A stretch of DNA of 64,000 nt. Source: Stutzerimonas zhaodongensis. Its GTDB lineage: Bacteria; Pseudomonadota; Gammaproteobacteria; Pseudomonadales; Pseudomonadaceae. A program made the position numbers and the translations under genes. The stretch spans positions 248,001-312,000 of the forward strand of contig NZ_RFFM01000002.1 of assembly GCF_003696365.1 (NCBI RefSeq), written 5' to 3'. Under the pieces are notes generated by a model. The model was not told where the DNA came from, did no database searches, and was given only the letters and a program-made list of their open reading frames with translations. Shown in pieces: positions 26,886 through 38,537 of the stretch (its first letter is position 1; each line of letters begins with the position of its first letter).

Positions 26886-26990
26886 ACTGAGGGTGCGCAT
26901 TATAAGTTGCTGATTTTTCTGGTCAAGCTCTTTGAATCAATGATTTACCATCAAAACAAGACCTTAACCGAACCACCACTTACTTCTGCA

Positions 26991-27084
<94 letters not shown>

Positions 27085-27146
27085 GCAACACGGGGCGCAT
27101 GATACCCATCTTAGCCCCGCTTGCAAAGCCAAAAATCACTTAAATT

Positions 27147-27332
27147 TTAATGGCTTGGTTCTTGATCTTTTTCTTTCTGGATCCGTTGATAAATCTCCTC
27201 GCGATGGACCGCCACCTCTTTGGGTGCATTCACTCCAATGCGCACTTGATTTCCTTTGACACCCAGTACAGTGACAGTCACATCGTCACCCACCATCAGG
27301 GTCTCTCCGACCCGGCGAGTCAGAATCAGCAT
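27147..27332 (-). CDS. csrA: carbon storage / translational regulator CsrA (RsmA)
   Basis: 61 residues: [20 protein letters not shown], then [20 protein letters not shown]. This is the complete CsrA/RsmA fold with the RNA-binding VHREEI segment. It binds GGA-containing leaders of mRNAs and is titrated by small RNAs. GGAG precedes the ATG. It lies downstream of lysC and upstream of the tRNA cluster, with a 183-bp gap before it that should hold its promoter. Confidence 0.97.
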   Translation of the reverse strand: MLILTRRVGETLMVGDDVTVTVLGVKGNQVRIGVNAPKEVAVHREEIYQRIQKEKDQEPSH

Positions 27333-27515
27333 TCCTTTCTCCTTAAAAACGGATTCAATTCAGTAAACAGTCTGCAAAGATAAAAACGGATAATGTTCCG
27401 CGAGACAGTGAACCTAGAGCCTTTCACCAGCTATTGACCAGCGACAGCGAGTGTAAAGTTCCTTTTATTCCATCTAAATCGACGGAAGGCGCGAATTAAT
27501 CGCTTTTTTGCCAGT

Positions 27516-28751
27516 TCACTCCCCTTTTCCAGCAGGGGCGTCCAGCTCGAAAGCGGTGTGCAATGCCCTTACCGCCAACTCCAGATACTTTTCTTCGATC
27601 ACCACTGAGACCTTGATTTCAGAGGTTGAGATCATCTGGATATTGATATTTTCTTTTGCCAGCGCCTCGAACATACGGCTGGCAACACCAGCGTGCGAGC
27701 GCATGCCTACGCCAACGATCGAGACCTTGGCGATGTCCACGTCCCCAATCACCTCTCGAGCGCCCATGTCGCGCGCTATGCCTTCCAGCACCTGGAGCGC
27801 GTTGTGGTAGTCGTTGCGGTGTACGGTGAAAGTGAAATCGGTGGTGTTATCGTGGGCAACGTTCTGCACGATCATGTCGACTTCGACGTTCGCCGAACTG
27901 ATCGGGCCGAGAATCTTGAAGGCCACCCCGGGAGTATCCGGCACACCACGAATGGTCAGCTTGGCTTCGTCACGATTGAAGGCAATGCCGGAAATGATGG
28001 GCTGTTCCATGGATTCCTCTTCATCAAGGGTAATGAGGGTTCCAGGACCCTCCTGAAAACTATGCAACACGCGCAGCGGTACGCTGTACTTGCCTGCGAA
28101 TTCGACTGCACGGATCTGCAGGACCTTAGAGCCGAGACTTGCCATCTCGAGCATCTCTTCGAATGTGATCTTATCGAGGCGCTGAGCCTTGGCCACGACT
28201 CTTGGATCGGTGGTGTATACCCCGTCGACGTCGGTATAGATCTGACACTCGTCAGCCTTAAGGGCTGCAGCCAGCGCAACGCCTGTCGTATCCGACCCCC
28301 CGCGCCCCAGCGTCGTGATGTTGCCCGCCTCGTCTACCCCCTGGAAGCCTGCGACGACAACGACACGGCCTGCCTTCAACTCCTTGTGGATCTGCTGAGA
28401 ATCGATCTGAAGGATGCGAGCCTTGGTGTGAGCGCTGTCGGTGAGAATCCGCACCTGGCTCCCCGTATAGGATACGGCGGGAACGCCGATCTTGATCAAG
28501 GCCATGGCGAGCAGGGCAATAGTGACCTGCTCGCCGGTAGACACCATCACGTCCAATTCACGAGCAACCGGCTGTTCGCTGATCTGCTTGGCAAGGTCGA
28601 TCAAGCGATTGGTCTCACCACTCATCGCCGAAACCACCACGACGATGTCGTCACCGTTATCACGGAATTTCTTGACCTTCGCCGCCACCTGCTCGATGCG
28701 GTCGACGGATCCCACCGAGGTGCCACCAAACTTCTGTACGATCAAAGCCAT
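27516..28751 (-). CDS. lysC: aspartate kinase LysC
   Basis: 411 residues from MALIVQKFGGTSVGSVDRIE at 28751; an in-frame opening to 28775 lacks family sequence. The N-terminal kinase domain is about 1-245 (KFGGTSVG, LGRGGSDTTGVALAAAL). Two ACT domains occupy the C-terminus (about 265-405). It phosphorylates aspartate, the first step to Lys, Thr, Met and diaminopimelate. It lies between alaS and csrA. Confidence 0.96.
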   Translation of the reverse strand: MALIVQKFGGTSVGSVDRIEQVAAKVKKFRDNGDDIVVVVSAMSGETNRLIDLAKQISEQPVARELDVMVSTGEQVTIALLAMALIKIGVPAVSYTGSQVRILTDSAHTKARILQIDSQQIHKELKAGRVVVVAGFQGVDEAGNITTLGRGGSDTTGVALAAALKADECQIYTDVDGVYTTDPRVVAKAQRLDKITFEEMLEMASLGSKVLQIRAVEFAGKYSVPLRVLHSFQEGPGTLITLDEEESMEQPIISGIAFNRDEAKLTIRGVPDTPGVAFKILGPISSANVEVDMIVQNVAHDNTTDFTFTVHRNDYHNALQVLEGIARDMGAREVIGDVDIAKVSIVGVGMRSHAGVASRMFEALAKENINIQMISTSEIKVSVVIEEKYLELAVRALHTAFELDAPAGKGE

Positions 28752-28897
28752 TTCATTGCCGCCTAAGCCCGTCATGGGCGCTTATTAATCAATCTTCTGG
28801 CGCTGCAAGGCGTTCCGTTCCGATGAGCGCTACCCGGCTCGCAATCAGCGCGTCGCCACCCTGTGATCACGGCGGGAGGATCGAATCCCCCTCCCTG

Positions 28898-31522
28898 TTA
28901 CGCGCCCTGCCCCACGAATACCTGAACAGTCGCGAGCGCTTCTTCCAGCCGAGCCGCATCGCTACCACCGCCCTGCGCCATATCCGGCCGGCCGCCGCCT
29001 TTCCCGCCAACAATCGCAGCGGCCTGCTTCATCAATTCCCCAGCCTTCAGACGAACCGTGAGATCCTGAGTAACACCCGCCACGAGCACTACCTTCTCAT
29101 CCTGCACGCCGCCCAGCAGAATGACGCCGCTGCCGAGCTTGTTCTTCAGCTGATCAACCAACGCCAGCATCGCCTTTCCGTCCAGACCATCCACGCGCGC
29201 GGCCAGTGTCTTAACGCCACTCACCTCGACAGCGGAGCCAGCCAGGTCGTCTCCGGTGGCACTGGCCGCCTTGGCCTTGAGCTGCTCGAGCTCTTTTTCC
29301 AGCTGGCGATTGCGCTCCAGCATCGCGCCCAGTTTGTCCAGCAGGTTGTCACGACTACCCTTGACCAATGCTGCCGCTTCTTTCAGTTGATCCTCAGCAC
29401 TGTTCAGATAAGCCAGAGCCTGCTCGCCAGTGACAGCCTCGATGCGTCGCACACCGGCGGCTACACCGCCTTCACTGATGATCTTGAACAGGCCGATGTC
29501 GCCGGTACGTTTGACATGGGTGCCGCCGCAGAGCTCGACGGAGAAGCCGCCGCCCATGGTCAACACACGCACCCGGTCACCGTACTTCTCGCCGAACAGC
29601 GCCATGGCTCCTTTGCCCTTCGCTGTTTCGATATCGGTTTCTTCGATCTCCACAGCCGAATTGCTACGGATCTCGGCGTTGACCATGTCCTCAAGGGTCT
29701 TCAGCTGTTCGGGCTTGATCGCTTCGAAATGGCTGAAGTCAAAGCGTAGCCGCTGGCTGTCTACCAGCGAGCCCTTCTGACTGACGTGATCACCGAGAAC
29801 TTGCCGCAATGCAGCATGCAGCAGATGTGTCGCAGAGTGGTTGAGCGCAGTGGACTGACGCACCGACGCGTCGACTGTAGCTTCGACCGACGCGCCGACC
29901 TGCAGACTGCCGCTATCCAGGATACCGTGATGCAGAAAGGCGCCACCGGCTTTACTGGTGTCGCGCACATCGAAGCGCAGACCTTCCGCAGCTAGATATC
30001 CGCAGTCACCTATCTGGCCGCCTGACTCGGCGTAGAACGGCGTCTCGTCTAGCACGACCACACCCTCCTCACCAGCCGAGAGACTCTGCACCGCCATGCC
30101 TTCCTTGAACAAGGCCAGTACCTTGCCCTTGCCGGAGGTCCCCAGGTAGCCAGTAAAGCGTGTCTCGCCTTCAACCTTGACCAGACTGTTGTAGTCCATG
30201 CCAAAAGCACTCGCCGCCCGTGCACGATCGCGCTGAGCCTCCATTTCGCGCTCGAAACCTTCCTCGTCCAGCTTCAGTCCGCGCTCGCGGGCGATGTCAC
30301 CGGTTAGGTCGACAGGGAAACCGTAGGTGTCGTACAGCTTGAAGATCAGCTCTCCCGGAATGACGCCGCCCTGCAGCTCAGCCAAATCCTGCTCGAGAAT
30401 TTTGAGGCCCTGTTCAAGCGTCTTGGCAAACTGCTCTTCCTCGGTCTTGAGCACACGCTCTATATGCGCTTGCTGAGTTTTCAGCTCAGCGAAAGCATCA
30501 CCCATTTCGGCAACCAGCGCGGCGACGATCTTGTGGAAGAAGCTGCCTCTGGCGCCCAGCTTGTTGCCGTGCCGGCAGGCACGACGCACGATGCGCCGAA
30601 GCACGTAACCGCGTCCTTCATTGGAAGGCGTGACGCCATCAGCGATCAGGAAGCCGCAAGAGCGGATGTGGTCAGCCACGACCTTGAGCGAAGCCTGACC
30701 CTCATTGCTGCAGCCGATAGCCTGAGCAGCCGCGTTCAGCAAATTCTGGAAAAGGTCGATCTCGTAATTGGAATTGACGTGCTGCAGGACTGCACTGATG
30801 CGCTCCAACCCCATGCCGGTGTCCACGCTTGGCGCTGGCAGCGGATGCATCACACCATCGGCGGTGCGGTTGAACTGCATGAAAACGTTGTTCCAGATCT
30901 CGATGTAGCGATCGCCGTCTTCTTCTGGAGAACCTGGCGGTCCACCCCAGATATGCTCACCATGGTCGAAGAAGATCTCGGTGCAAGGACCGCAAGGGCC
31001 GGTATCACCCATCGCCCAGAAGTTATCCGAGGCGTATGGCGCACCTTTGTTATCGCCAATACGCACCATGCGCTCGGCTGGAACGCCCACTTCCTTGGTC
31101 CAGAGGTCATAGGCCTCGTCATCGCTGGCATAAACGGTGACCCAGAGCTTTTCCTTGGGCAGGTTCAGCCACTTTTCCGAGGTAAGAAACTCCCAGGCGT
31201 AGGAAATGGCGTCGCGCTTGAAGTAATCGCCAAAACTGAAGTTGCCGAGCATCTCGAAAAAGGTGTGATGCCGTGCGGTATAGCCGACGTTTTCCAGGTC
31301 GTTGTGCTTGCCACCGGCACGTACGCATTTCTGGCTGGTAGTGGCGCGGGTGTAAGCGCGTTTTTCCAGACCGAGAAAGCAGTCCTTGAACTGGTTCATG
31401 CCGGCATTGGTGAACAACAGGGTCGGATCATTCGCTGGGATCAGCGAACTGGAGGCCACACGCGTGTGGCCCTTCTCTTCGAAGAAGCGGAGGAAGGCTT
31501 CACGGATTTCTGCGCTTTTCAT
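28898..31522 (-). CDS. alaS: alanyl-tRNA synthetase AlaS
   Basis: 874 residues from [20 protein letters not shown] at 31522; earlier codons in frame are not family-like. The class II catalytic core is N-terminal (motif 2 [20 protein letters not shown]). The editing domain has [13 protein letters not shown], with the distal zinc ligand CGGTH. The C-terminal DHHA1 part has [14 protein letters not shown]. It charges tRNA-Ala. Its transcript may continue into lysC 146 bp downstream. Confidence 0.97.
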   Translation of the reverse strand: MKSAEIREAFLRFFEEKGHTRVASSSLIPANDPTLLFTNAGMNQFKDCFLGLEKRAYTRATTSQKCVRAGGKHNDLENVGYTARHHTFFEMLGNFSFGDYFKRDAISYAWEFLTSEKWLNLPKEKLWVTVYASDDEAYDLWTKEVGVPAERMVRIGDNKGAPYASDNFWAMGDTGPCGPCTEIFFDHGEHIWGGPPGSPEEDGDRYIEIWNNVFMQFNRTADGVMHPLPAPSVDTGMGLERISAVLQHVNSNYEIDLFQNLLNAAAQAIGCSNEGQASLKVVADHIRSCGFLIADGVTPSNEGRGYVLRRIVRRACRHGNKLGARGSFFHKIVAALVAEMGDAFAELKTQQAHIERVLKTEEEQFAKTLEQGLKILEQDLAELQGGVIPGELIFKLYDTYGFPVDLTGDIARERGLKLDEEGFEREMEAQRDRARAASAFGMDYNSLVKVEGETRFTGYLGTSGKGKVLALFKEGMAVQSLSAGEEGVVVLDETPFYAESGGQIGDCGYLAAEGLRFDVRDTSKAGGAFLHHGILDSGSLQVGASVEATVDASVRQSTALNHSATHLLHAALRQVLGDHVSQKGSLVDSQRLRFDFSHFEAIKPEQLKTLEDMVNAEIRSNSAVEIEETDIETAKGKGAMALFGEKYGDRVRVLTMGGGFSVELCGGTHVKRTGDIGLFKIISEGGVAAGVRRIEAVTGEQALAYLNSAEDQLKEAAALVKGSRDNLLDKLGAMLERNRQLEKELEQLKAKAASATGDDLAGSAVEVSGVKTLAARVDGLDGKAMLALVDQLKNKLGSGVILLGGVQDEKVVLVAGVTQDLTVRLKAGELMKQAAAIVGGKGGGRPDMAQGGGSDAARLEEALATVQVFVGQGA

Positions 31523-31701
31523 AGATTTCTTCCAGAAGACATCGGCCGAACGGCTGTAAAACGACACGACGGAACAGGACCGAACGCCGGTTCACAACTA
31601 CCCACCTGGATAGCCGGCAAAGGGCCGCATTATATCGGGCGAACGCCGCGCGCATAGGGGATAAATAAGATTGAATCAAGCTATTCGACAGCGATCAGGA
31701 G

Positions 31702-32706
31702 CTATGCCTTGGCAAACGCGGCGAAGGTCTCGACTACAGGATCGACATGCTCGGCTCGCACGTCCAGGTGAGTCACCAGCCGCAGTCGAGGAGCAGCCGT
31801 CAGGAGCACTCCACGCTCGGCACAAAAGGCCTTGAGCGCTCCTGCGCGATCCCCAATCTGCACATAAACCATATTGGTCTGCACCGGCTCGACTGGGTAA
31901 CCCAGCGACATCAGTCCTTCTGCAATGGCCAGCGCGCGCTCATGATCCCTTGCCAGGCGCTGCACTTGGTTTTCCAACGCATAGAGCCCGGCCGCAGCCA
32001 GCACGCCAGCCTGCCGCATACCGCCGCCGACCATCTTGCGCAGCCGGCGCGCTTTGGCGATCAGTTCTTCATCACCGCACAGTACGGAGCCAACAGGAGC
32101 GCCCAGCCCTTTGGACAGGCATACCGATACTGAATCGAAATGCCTGCTGATGTCCTGGGCCTGACAACCCAACTTGACCACGGCATTGAAGAGCCGCGCG
32201 CCATCAAGATGCAATGCAAGCCCGCGCTCACGCGTAAACGCCCTTGCCGCCTCGAGGTATTCGAGTGGCAGAACCTTGCCGTGCATGGTGTTTTCCAGAG
32301 CGAGCAAGCGCGTGCGGGCGAAATGGAAGTCATCCGGCTTGATCGCCGCTGCGACACGATCGAGGTCCAGCGTGCCATCCGCTTCCATCTCGACGGGCTG
32401 GGGCTGAATCGAACCCAGCACGGCGCCACCGCCGGCCTCGTATTTGTAAACATGCGACTGCTGGCCGGCGATGTATTCATCACCCCGCTCGCAATGCGCC
32501 ATGAGCGCGAGCAGATTGCTCATGGTGCCACTGGGTACGAAAGGCCCGGCCTCCAATCCGAGTTGGGATGCAAGGGTCTGCTCCAACAGCCGAACCGTCG
32601 GATCCTCACCGTAAACGTCATCGCCGGTGGGCGCGGTCAGCATGGCCTCCCGCATTCCTGATGTGGGCTGGGTTACCGTATCGCTGCGCAAATCGATGTG
32701 AGTCAT
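31702..32706 (-). CDS. ltaE: low-specificity L-threonine aldolase
   Basis: 334 residues from [20 protein letters not shown] at 32706, with AAGGAAAA upstream. PLP-fold type I enzyme: the substrate-binding region [23 protein letters not shown] and the PLP lysine in [12 protein letters not shown] are present. It cleaves threonine or allo-threonine to glycine and acetaldehyde. A monocistronic unit between alaS and a gluzincin-like gene. Confidence 0.94.
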   Translation of the reverse strand: MTHIDLRSDTVTQPTSGMREAMLTAPTGDDVYGEDPTVRLLEQTLASQLGLEAGPFVPSGTMSNLLALMAHCERGDEYIAGQQSHVYKYEAGGGAVLGSIQPQPVEMEADGTLDLDRVAAAIKPDDFHFARTRLLALENTMHGKVLPLEYLEAARAFTRERGLALHLDGARLFNAVVKLGCQAQDISRHFDSVSVCLSKGLGAPVGSVLCGDEELIAKARRLRKMVGGGMRQAGVLAAAGLYALENQVQRLARDHERALAIAEGLMSLGYPVEPVQTNMVYVQIGDRAGALKAFCAERGVLLTAAPRLRLVTHLDVRAEHVDPVVETFAAFAKA

Positions 32707-32803
32707 GGATTTTCCTTTTGAGTCTCGCGATGAGAAACGCAGTCCTGGCGCTCGACCCGATGGTTTTGTGAGCCTGAGCCATCCACTTCTCCACCCACCA
32801 GCC

Positions 32804-34030
32804 CTAACGCAGCAGTCGCGTATCCAGGACCTTGGATCCACCACCCAGAAGCGATTCACTGATGTCGATGAAATCTTCCGTCGTCACCTTGTTCAGGCGC
32901 ATCAGGCCGCGGGCGACATCGTCAAGCGAGTGGCGACTTTTACTTCGAGTACGAATTTCGCGATCGAGATCCTGCAACAGCAGCACGGCTTTTGCTGTGA
33001 CCGGGCCAGTAGAGTGCTCGGTCCGTAGGGTGTCGACCTTGCGGCTCCACTTGGTCAGGTGCTCGCGCACAAGCTGATAACGGTCTTCGCTCATGCCACC
33101 AGCACGCCGCACCAGTTCGATTGCGTAGTACTCGGCCAAGCCCTCACTGATCCAGTCGCTCCGGTCGGCATCTGTGATGCGACTGAATACATGGACAAGT
33201 TCGTGCACAAGTGAACTGGTGCCATTCTCACTGACCAACGGACGATCAGCGTGCATGAACAAGGAATTTGGCCCGGACAGGCCACCTCGCCACATGGGGT
33301 CGCCGGCACCTACCACCAACAATTTTTTCGGATCACGGGGAAATACGCTCTGCAGCTCAGGCCAGACGAAGGTCATCATGGTCACTATATCCATCCGCCT
33401 TAGCCCCTCGCCTACCGGCGCCGCCACCGTTACGTCGGTTTCACCGAGCTTGACCCGGCGAGTACCAAGCTTGCCGGCGACGATCCAGCCGGTTGGTCGA
33501 TCGAACAGGCGCTCGCGATTGTCGATGCGAAAGCGGTTCTTGCCGATGCGCGGCCAGCCAGTCTCCACGCTCGTCCAGCCTTCCGGCAGCACGACCGTCA
33601 TTCGTGAAGTAAGGCGTACGCCGTCTTTCTGATCTAGTCGTCCGGCAGGCACCAGATCATCCCCGCGCAGTAGCGCCCAGTCTTCGGTCATTCGGGCGTC
33701 GAAGCGCCCGCTCTTGCGTTGATGGCTGACCTTTACCTGATAGCTCAATCGAGCCTTGCCCGAGACTGGCCTCCATACGCCTCGTCCTCCGCTTTCCTCC
33801 CAACTGCCCTCGGCGTCTGTTTCGAAATCGATGTACGAGCCTTCGTTGCCGAGATTGAAATCAATCTGCCTGACTGCGCTACCGTCTTCGAGCAACAGCT
33901 CGACCTCGGCGACGTCACGCTCGGGTACGAATTTCACTACATAATCGAGATCGACCTGCTTGGCCGCATGCGCCGGGGCAACAAATAGCAGGACAAGGGC
34001 GGCGATCAGTGGCAACTGACGGAGGGGCAT
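32804..34030 (-). CDS. exported gluzincin-type metallopeptidase-like protein (M61/M1-like)
   Basis: 408 residues from [16 protein letters not shown] at 34030, with GGAG seven bases upstream and a signal peptide ending APAHAA. A zinc site is visible: HELVH at 276-280 and a third ligand in [11 protein letters not shown] (Glu 296). This HExxH-E arrangement is that of M1/M61 metallopeptidases. The N-terminal ~200 residues are beta-rich. A periplasmic peptidase is inferred; no substrate is evident. Confidence 0.8.
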   Translation of the reverse strand: MPLRQLPLIAALVLLFVAPAHAAKQVDLDYVVKFVPERDVAEVELLLEDGSAVRQIDFNLGNEGSYIDFETDAEGSWEESGGRGVWRPVSGKARLSYQVKVSHQRKSGRFDARMTEDWALLRGDDLVPAGRLDQKDGVRLTSRMTVVLPEGWTSVETGWPRIGKNRFRIDNRERLFDRPTGWIVAGKLGTRRVKLGETDVTVAAPVGEGLRRMDIVTMMTFVWPELQSVFPRDPKKLLVVGAGDPMWRGGLSGPNSLFMHADRPLVSENGTSSLVHELVHVFSRITDADRSDWISEGLAEYYAIELVRRAGGMSEDRYQLVREHLTKWSRKVDTLRTEHSTGPVTAKAVLLLQDLDREIRTRSKSRHSLDDVARGLMRLNKVTTEDFIDISESLLGGGSKVLDTRLLR

Positions 34031-34082
34031 CGAAAGGCTCCAGATTAGGTTCAGAGCTAAGACGGCGCAGCACAAGGGAGAT

Positions 34083-34532
34083 TCAACCAGCCCGAAAAAT
34101 CAGATGATCTTCCCAATCTTCATCTGCAACGGTGCCCTCGGCAATCATCCGACCGGACTGTGAAATCCCTTCGGTATGTACGGCATCCACATCACCACAC
34201 ACCAAATGATGCCAAAGGGGAAGATCCTTTCGCTCTGCGACCAGCCGGTAGCCACAGGTGGGCGGCAACCACTTGAACTGAGCTGCGTCCGATACGGTCA
34301 GCTGAACGCAATCGGGCACGCTGGCACGTCGGTTGGGATAGTCGCTACAACGACAGCTCTTGAGATCGAGCAATTTGCAGGCGATGCGGGTGTAATACAC
34401 GCTACCGTCATCTTCATCCTCGAGCTTCTGCAGACAGCAAAGCCCGCAGCCATCGCACAGCGATTCCCACTCAGCCGAGTCAAGCTCGGCGAGGTTTTTG
34501 CGCTTCCAGAAGGGTTCGACCTTAGCTGCCAT
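34083..34532 (-). CDS. ycgN: UPF0260/YcgN family cysteine-cluster protein
   Basis: 149 residues, cysteine-rich: CDGCGLCC near 26-33, then [14 protein letters not shown] and CGYRLV. This cluster matches the YcgN family, which may bind metal or an Fe-S centre. The family role is not firmly known. It lies just upstream of the metallopeptidase-like gene and downstream of ycgL. Confidence 0.9.
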   Translation of the reverse strand: MAAKVEPFWKRKNLAELDSAEWESLCDGCGLCCLQKLEDEDDGSVYYTRIACKLLDLKSCRCSDYPNRRASVPDCVQLTVSDAAQFKWLPPTCGYRLVAERKDLPLWHHLVCGDVDAVHTEGISQSGRMIAEGTVADEDWEDHLIFRAG

Positions 34533-34650
34533 AACAGAGCCGTCTCAGATAAAAAAGCGAGTCTAGCCATTGCCATGCATGCGGCCAAGCTTGGGCGCGC
34601 TCTGCGGCGCATGAGAGGCGGAAGCGCGACAGGTGGTCAGCCTGCCACAC

Positions 34651-34944
34651 TCATATCGGATCGTTGCGGCGCAACAGCTCTTCGGGAAGATGCTCGATGT
34701 AGTCGTCATCAGGCGGTGGCATCTGGAGGTGATAACCCTGTTTTTCCAGATTCTCGAGCACCGTGGTGATGTCTTCCCGCGCGAGCTTGCGCTCGGGCGT
34801 AAGCACCATATCGAAGGCTAGCTGCGGTGGACCGAACGCAGCCAGCAGTGCCTCCGGCACTCGCGCCAATGCCTCGCTGCGTTCTACGTACAAGTACATT
34901 CCAGCCTTGCGCGGGCTTCTATAGATGGAGCAGATGTATTTCAT
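34651..34944 (-). CDS. ycgL: YcgL family protein
   Basis: 97 residues: [20 protein letters not shown], then [20 protein letters not shown], the YcgL signature. A small cytoplasmic protein of unresolved function. Its ATG overlaps the rnd stop as ATGA (34941-34944), so the two are translationally coupled, the usual gammaproteobacterial order. Confidence 0.92.
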   Translation of the reverse strand: MKYICSIYRSPRKAGMYLYVERSEALARVPEALLAAFGPPQLAFDMVLTPERKLAREDITTVLENLEKQGYHLQMPPPDDDYIEHLPEELLRRNDPI

Positions 34945-36065
34945 GATTCGTTTTCCAGCACATCGAGGAGGGCTTGCCCCATTCGTTCGCGACGCCAGCC
35001 TCGAAGCGAATCAGGCAATTCATAAGGTCCGTTCGGGTATCCGGACTTCAACAACGCTTCCAGCACTTTCTTGCGCAGCATGAGCTCAGGTGCGATATCC
35101 ATGGCTTGAGCCTGCTGTTGGCCTACGGCGCGCAGCTTCTTCAACAGACCTGAGGCCTCGAGCGGCAGTGGCTCGGGCAATGGTTCCGGCCAATCCTGCT
35201 CGGGTGTCGTGGCAGCACTTCGGATCAACTCAAGCAGCGTCTCGCCATCCTGGCGCACAGTACGGGGATGCATGTCATCTATTCGCGCCAGGCTCACCAG
35301 GTCGGTCGGCTGGTTCCGCGCCAGCGGCCATAGACTGTGCTCGCGCAGTACCCTGTTACGCGGCTGATTTCGCGCGCGCGCCTGCCTTTCCCGCCAGGCA
35401 GTCAGGACGCGCAGTACGGCCAGCTGCTTGGACTTCAGACGCCAGGCTTGTTTGACTTCTCGATAGGCTTCGTCCGGATCGGTTTCACGCTGCAGATTGG
35501 TTACCAGTTCGGCGCCGTCTTCAAGAACCCAGCTCTGCTTGTCCTCGGACAGCCTTGGCAGCAAAGCCTCGTACAACTCGGCCAGATGCTGAGCATCCTC
35601 TGCCGCATAACGCACCTGCATTTCACTCAGGGGACGCTGTAGCCAGTCGGAGCGCGTCTCACCTTTGGGCAGCTCGATATCGAGCACGCTCTGGACAAGC
35701 CGGGAATAGCCCATGGAAAAGCCGATATTCAGATAACCCGCCGCGAGTTGCGTGTCGAATAAAGGCGCCGGCAGACTGCCAGTCAGCCGCCAAAGCACTT
35801 CCAGATCTTCGCTGCAGGCATGAAGCACCTTCACCACGTATGTGTCATCCAGCAGACCGGCAAACGCACTCCAGTCGGTGATCTGCAAAGGGTCGATCAG
35901 ATAGGCGCAACGCCCGTCGCCAACCTGCAGCAAGGCTGCAATCGGGTAGAAAGTATCCACCCGCATGAACTCGGTATCTACCGCCACATAAGGCAGTTTC
36001 CGCCACTCGGCACAAAGGCGGGCCAACTCCGCATCGTCCAGCACCCATTGAGTTTCGATGGCCAC
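34941..36065 (-). CDS. rnd: ribonuclease D
   Basis: 374 residues with a GTG start at 36065, chosen because GGAGG lies five bases upstream and the resulting length equals the family norm. The DEDD exonuclease domain is about 1-170 ([42 protein letters not shown]). An HRDC region follows at about 210-290. It trims tRNA 3' ends. It is coupled to ycgL and divergent from sseA. Confidence 0.95.
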   Translation of the reverse strand: MAIETQWVLDDAELARLCAEWRKLPYVAVDTEFMRVDTFYPIAALLQVGDGRCAYLIDPLQITDWSAFAGLLDDTYVVKVLHACSEDLEVLWRLTGSLPAPLFDTQLAAGYLNIGFSMGYSRLVQSVLDIELPKGETRSDWLQRPLSEMQVRYAAEDAQHLAELYEALLPRLSEDKQSWVLEDGAELVTNLQRETDPDEAYREVKQAWRLKSKQLAVLRVLTAWRERQARARNQPRNRVLREHSLWPLARNQPTDLVSLARIDDMHPRTVRQDGETLLELIRSAATTPEQDWPEPLPEPLPLEASGLLKKLRAVGQQQAQAMDIAPELMLRKKVLEALLKSGYPNGPYELPDSLRGWRRERMGQALLDVLENES

Positions 36066-36213
36066 TAGGCCCTCCTTGTTGTTCGTAAAACGACCGGCGT
36101 GCGGGCGAAGAGGCAGGCAGTATATATCGCGCGTTGCCGTAAGCAGCGCCTCATCGGCCTTGCCGGAAGGCGCGTGGTAACGTTCCCCCGACAATTCAGA
36201 CGGAGTCCAAACC

Positions 36214-37074
36214 ATGCCGCTTGCTCAACTGATCGACGCTACCGAACTGGCTGAGCGCCTGTCACAACCAGACTTGAGGATCCTGGACTGCCGGTTCTCG
36301 CTTGATGACGCGAGCTACGGGCAGCGCAGCTACGCGCAAGCTCATATCCCCCGCGCGATGTTTCTTGATCTGGAGAAAGACCTGTCCGGGCCGGTGACTC
36401 CTGAGCGGACTGGCAGACATCCTCTACCCGACCCGGTACGACTGGTCGAACGCCTCCGCGCGGCCGGACTGAACGACGACAGCCAGGTAGTGCTCTACGA
36501 CGACGGCAACGGTGCCTTTGCCGCGAGAGCCTGGTGGCTACTGGCATGGCTGGGCAAGCGTGACAGCGTGTACTTGCTGAACGGTGGACTGAAGGCATGG
36601 CGAGACGCCAATGGCGCAATGACTGACAGCGCTACTGCGCTGGCATCCGGTGATTTCAGTGGCGAGCCGGATGACGGCCTTGTGGTTGATGCATTCCAGG
36701 TTCTGGAGCAGATGAATCGGTCCGCCCTGACCCTGTTGGACGCACGCGCACTGCCGCGCTTTCTGGGAAGGGAAGAACCTATCGATCCGGTCGCAGGCCA
36801 TATCCCGGGCGCGCTTTGCTTCCCGTTCACCGAGAACATGGACGCCAGCGGGCGTTTCCTGAGCGGAGACGAGCTGCGCGAGCGCTTCCGCTCGACCCTC
36901 GCAGGACGCCCCGAGGGCACGACAGTGGCTTACTGCGGATCTGGCGTGACGGCCTGCCACAATCTGTTCGCCATGTGTCTCGCCGGATATCCGTTGGCCA
37001 AACTCTATCCGGGTTCTTGGAGCGAATGGATCACCAACCCTGTTCGTCCGATCAGCACAAGCGCAACCGATTGA
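36214..37074 (+). CDS. sseA: 3-mercaptopyruvate/thiosulfate sulfurtransferase SseA
   Basis: 286 residues with two rhodanese modules. The first (about 1-130) is inactive, and the second (about 155-280) carries catalytic Cys241 in YCGSGVTACHN. The loop CGSGVTA is typical of mercaptopyruvate sulfurtransferases. It moves sulfane sulfur in the cytoplasm. Monocistronic, divergent from rnd. Confidence 0.92.
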   Translation: MPLAQLIDATELAERLSQPDLRILDCRFSLDDASYGQRSYAQAHIPRAMFLDLEKDLSGPVTPERTGRHPLPDPVRLVERLRAAGLNDDSQVVLYDDGNGAFAARAWWLLAWLGKRDSVYLLNGGLKAWRDANGAMTDSATALASGDFSGEPDDGLVVDAFQVLEQMNRSALTLLDARALPRFLGREEPIDPVAGHIPGALCFPFTENMDASGRFLSGDELRERFRSTLAGRPEGTTVAYCGSGVTACHNLFAMCLAGYPLAKLYPGSWSEWITNPVRPISTSATD

Positions 37075-37229
37075 CCAGATGGTCTAGTTTTGTCTTCTCG
37101 GTTTTATTGCTCATTCGTGTAGGTATCGCCGCCGATCGTCGTCATTTACGAAAAATTGCACTCTTTCGTTTGCGACAGCTCTGCGAAGCTTGATAGGGTC
37201 CGAGCCGCTTTTTCCCCTGGAGTACAACA

Positions 37230-38495
37230 ATGAAAACAACATGGTTGAAGACCGCGATTGCAGTTGCCGCAGGCGCCCTTTCTACCCAGGCCCTGGCTGC
37301 CGGTTTCGCCCTCAATGAGCAAAGCATCAGCGGCATGGGCACCTCGTTTGCCGGTCGCTCTTCTTCCGCCGACGACGCCACCACGCTGTTTGGCAACCCT
37401 GCCGGCATGTCGCGCCTCAAGCGTGAAGAAGTCAGCTTCGGCATGGCCGCCATTCATGCCAATACGGACATCAAGAACACCAGCAGCTTCCCGGCTAGCG
37501 GCAGCAATGACGGCGACATGGTGCCGTTCACAGCCGTTCCGATGGGCTACTACGTCAAGCCGCTGGATGATAAGTGGGCAGTGGGCGTAGGCCTCTATGT
37601 GCCGTTTGGCCTGATCAGCGACTATGAGAGCGGCTTTCAAGGCCGGTACTTTGGCGACTACAGTGAAGTTCGCGTCATCACAGTGCAGCCCACTGTCAGC
37701 TATCGGTTCAACGATCAATTGTCGATCGGCTTTGGTCCGACCATCAACCGCATCGATGGTGAACTTCAGAGCGCTGTTCTTAATGCGGCCACCCCAGGAG
37801 CTAATGACGGACGGATCAAAGTCACCGGCGACGATACTGCCGTGGGCTTCAACCTCGGCGTTTTATATGAGTTCACGCCACATACCCGGCTTGGTGTTAC
37901 CTACCGGTCTAAGGTCGACTACAAGTTAGAAGGCAAGACACGAGTTACTGGCGTTGGCTTCGGCCCGTTCGCAGGCTCTTACGACGCTTCGCTTGATCTC
38001 GAGACACCAGAGTCGCTCGACGTCTCGATGACCCATGAGCTGGACGATCGTTGGACCCTGTACGGGGGGGCAATGCGGACCCGTTGGAGCAGGCTGGAGG
38101 AGATCCGTATTGAAAGCTCGGGCATGCCCGCTCCGATAGTTCCGCGTGTTGGGACTATTGTCGAGGAACAGGACTGGCATGACACCTGGTCCTATGCACT
38201 CGGTGCCGCTTACAAACTGAACAAGGAATGGACCCTTCGTACCGGCTTGGCTTTTGATCAAAGCCCAACCAACAACACGCACCGCTCGCCACGCATTCCT
38301 ACAGGTGACCGGACCGCGGTCAGCTTCGGTTTGGCTTGGAACCCTACAGATGACGTGACAGTGGACCTTGCTTACTCCTACTTGTGGGAAGAACAGGTCA
38401 AGACGCGGCAGACAAGCGCAACACGTGGCGTTTATAACTCTACTTACGAGAACAGCGCACACGGTTTTGGCGCTGCGGTGAGCTACCGCTTCTGA
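37230..38495 (+). CDS. OmpP1/FadL-type outer membrane transporter
   Basis: 421 residues. The signal peptide is about 1-24 (ALSTQALA|AGFALNEQ). The family N-terminus (FALNEQSISGMGTSFAGRSS, then DDATTLFGNPAGM) is the FadL hatch, including the NPAGM motif. The protein ends in an aromatic beta-signal (AAVSYRF). It probably imports fatty acids or other hydrophobic compounds. GGAG precedes the start. Confidence 0.93.
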   Translation: MKTTWLKTAIAVAAGALSTQALAAGFALNEQSISGMGTSFAGRSSSADDATTLFGNPAGMSRLKREEVSFGMAAIHANTDIKNTSSFPASGSNDGDMVPFTAVPMGYYVKPLDDKWAVGVGLYVPFGLISDYESGFQGRYFGDYSEVRVITVQPTVSYRFNDQLSIGFGPTINRIDGELQSAVLNAATPGANDGRIKVTGDDTAVGFNLGVLYEFTPHTRLGVTYRSKVDYKLEGKTRVTGVGFGPFAGSYDASLDLETPESLDVSMTHELDDRWTLYGGAMRTRWSRLEEIRIESSGMPAPIVPRVGTIVEEQDWHDTWSYALGAAYKLNKEWTLRTGLAFDQSPTNNTHRSPRIPTGDRTAVSFGLAWNPTDDVTVDLAYSYLWEEQVKTRQTSATRGVYNSTYENSAHGFGAAVSYRF

Positions 38496-38504
38496 TGCAC
38501 CGTC

Positions 38505-38526
38505 GCCCCGACCGTTCGGTCGGGGC
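38505..38526. terminator. hairpin between convergent genes
   Basis: GCCCCGACCG and CGGTCGGGGC form a perfect 10-bp stem between the FadL and glutathione peroxidase genes. There is no U-tract, so it is weak as an intrinsic terminator. Confidence 0.6.
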
Positions 38527-38537
38527 ACACATCCTCG

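Noticed and set aside
27693..28766. 357-codon frame antisense to lysC
   Set aside because: Same reason: lysC is unmistakable and the antisense product has no recognisable domain.
30464..31657. 397-codon frame on the plus strand
   Set aside because: It mirrors alaS. No ribosome-binding site or domain resemblance; GC-rich codon structure leaves long antisense frames open.
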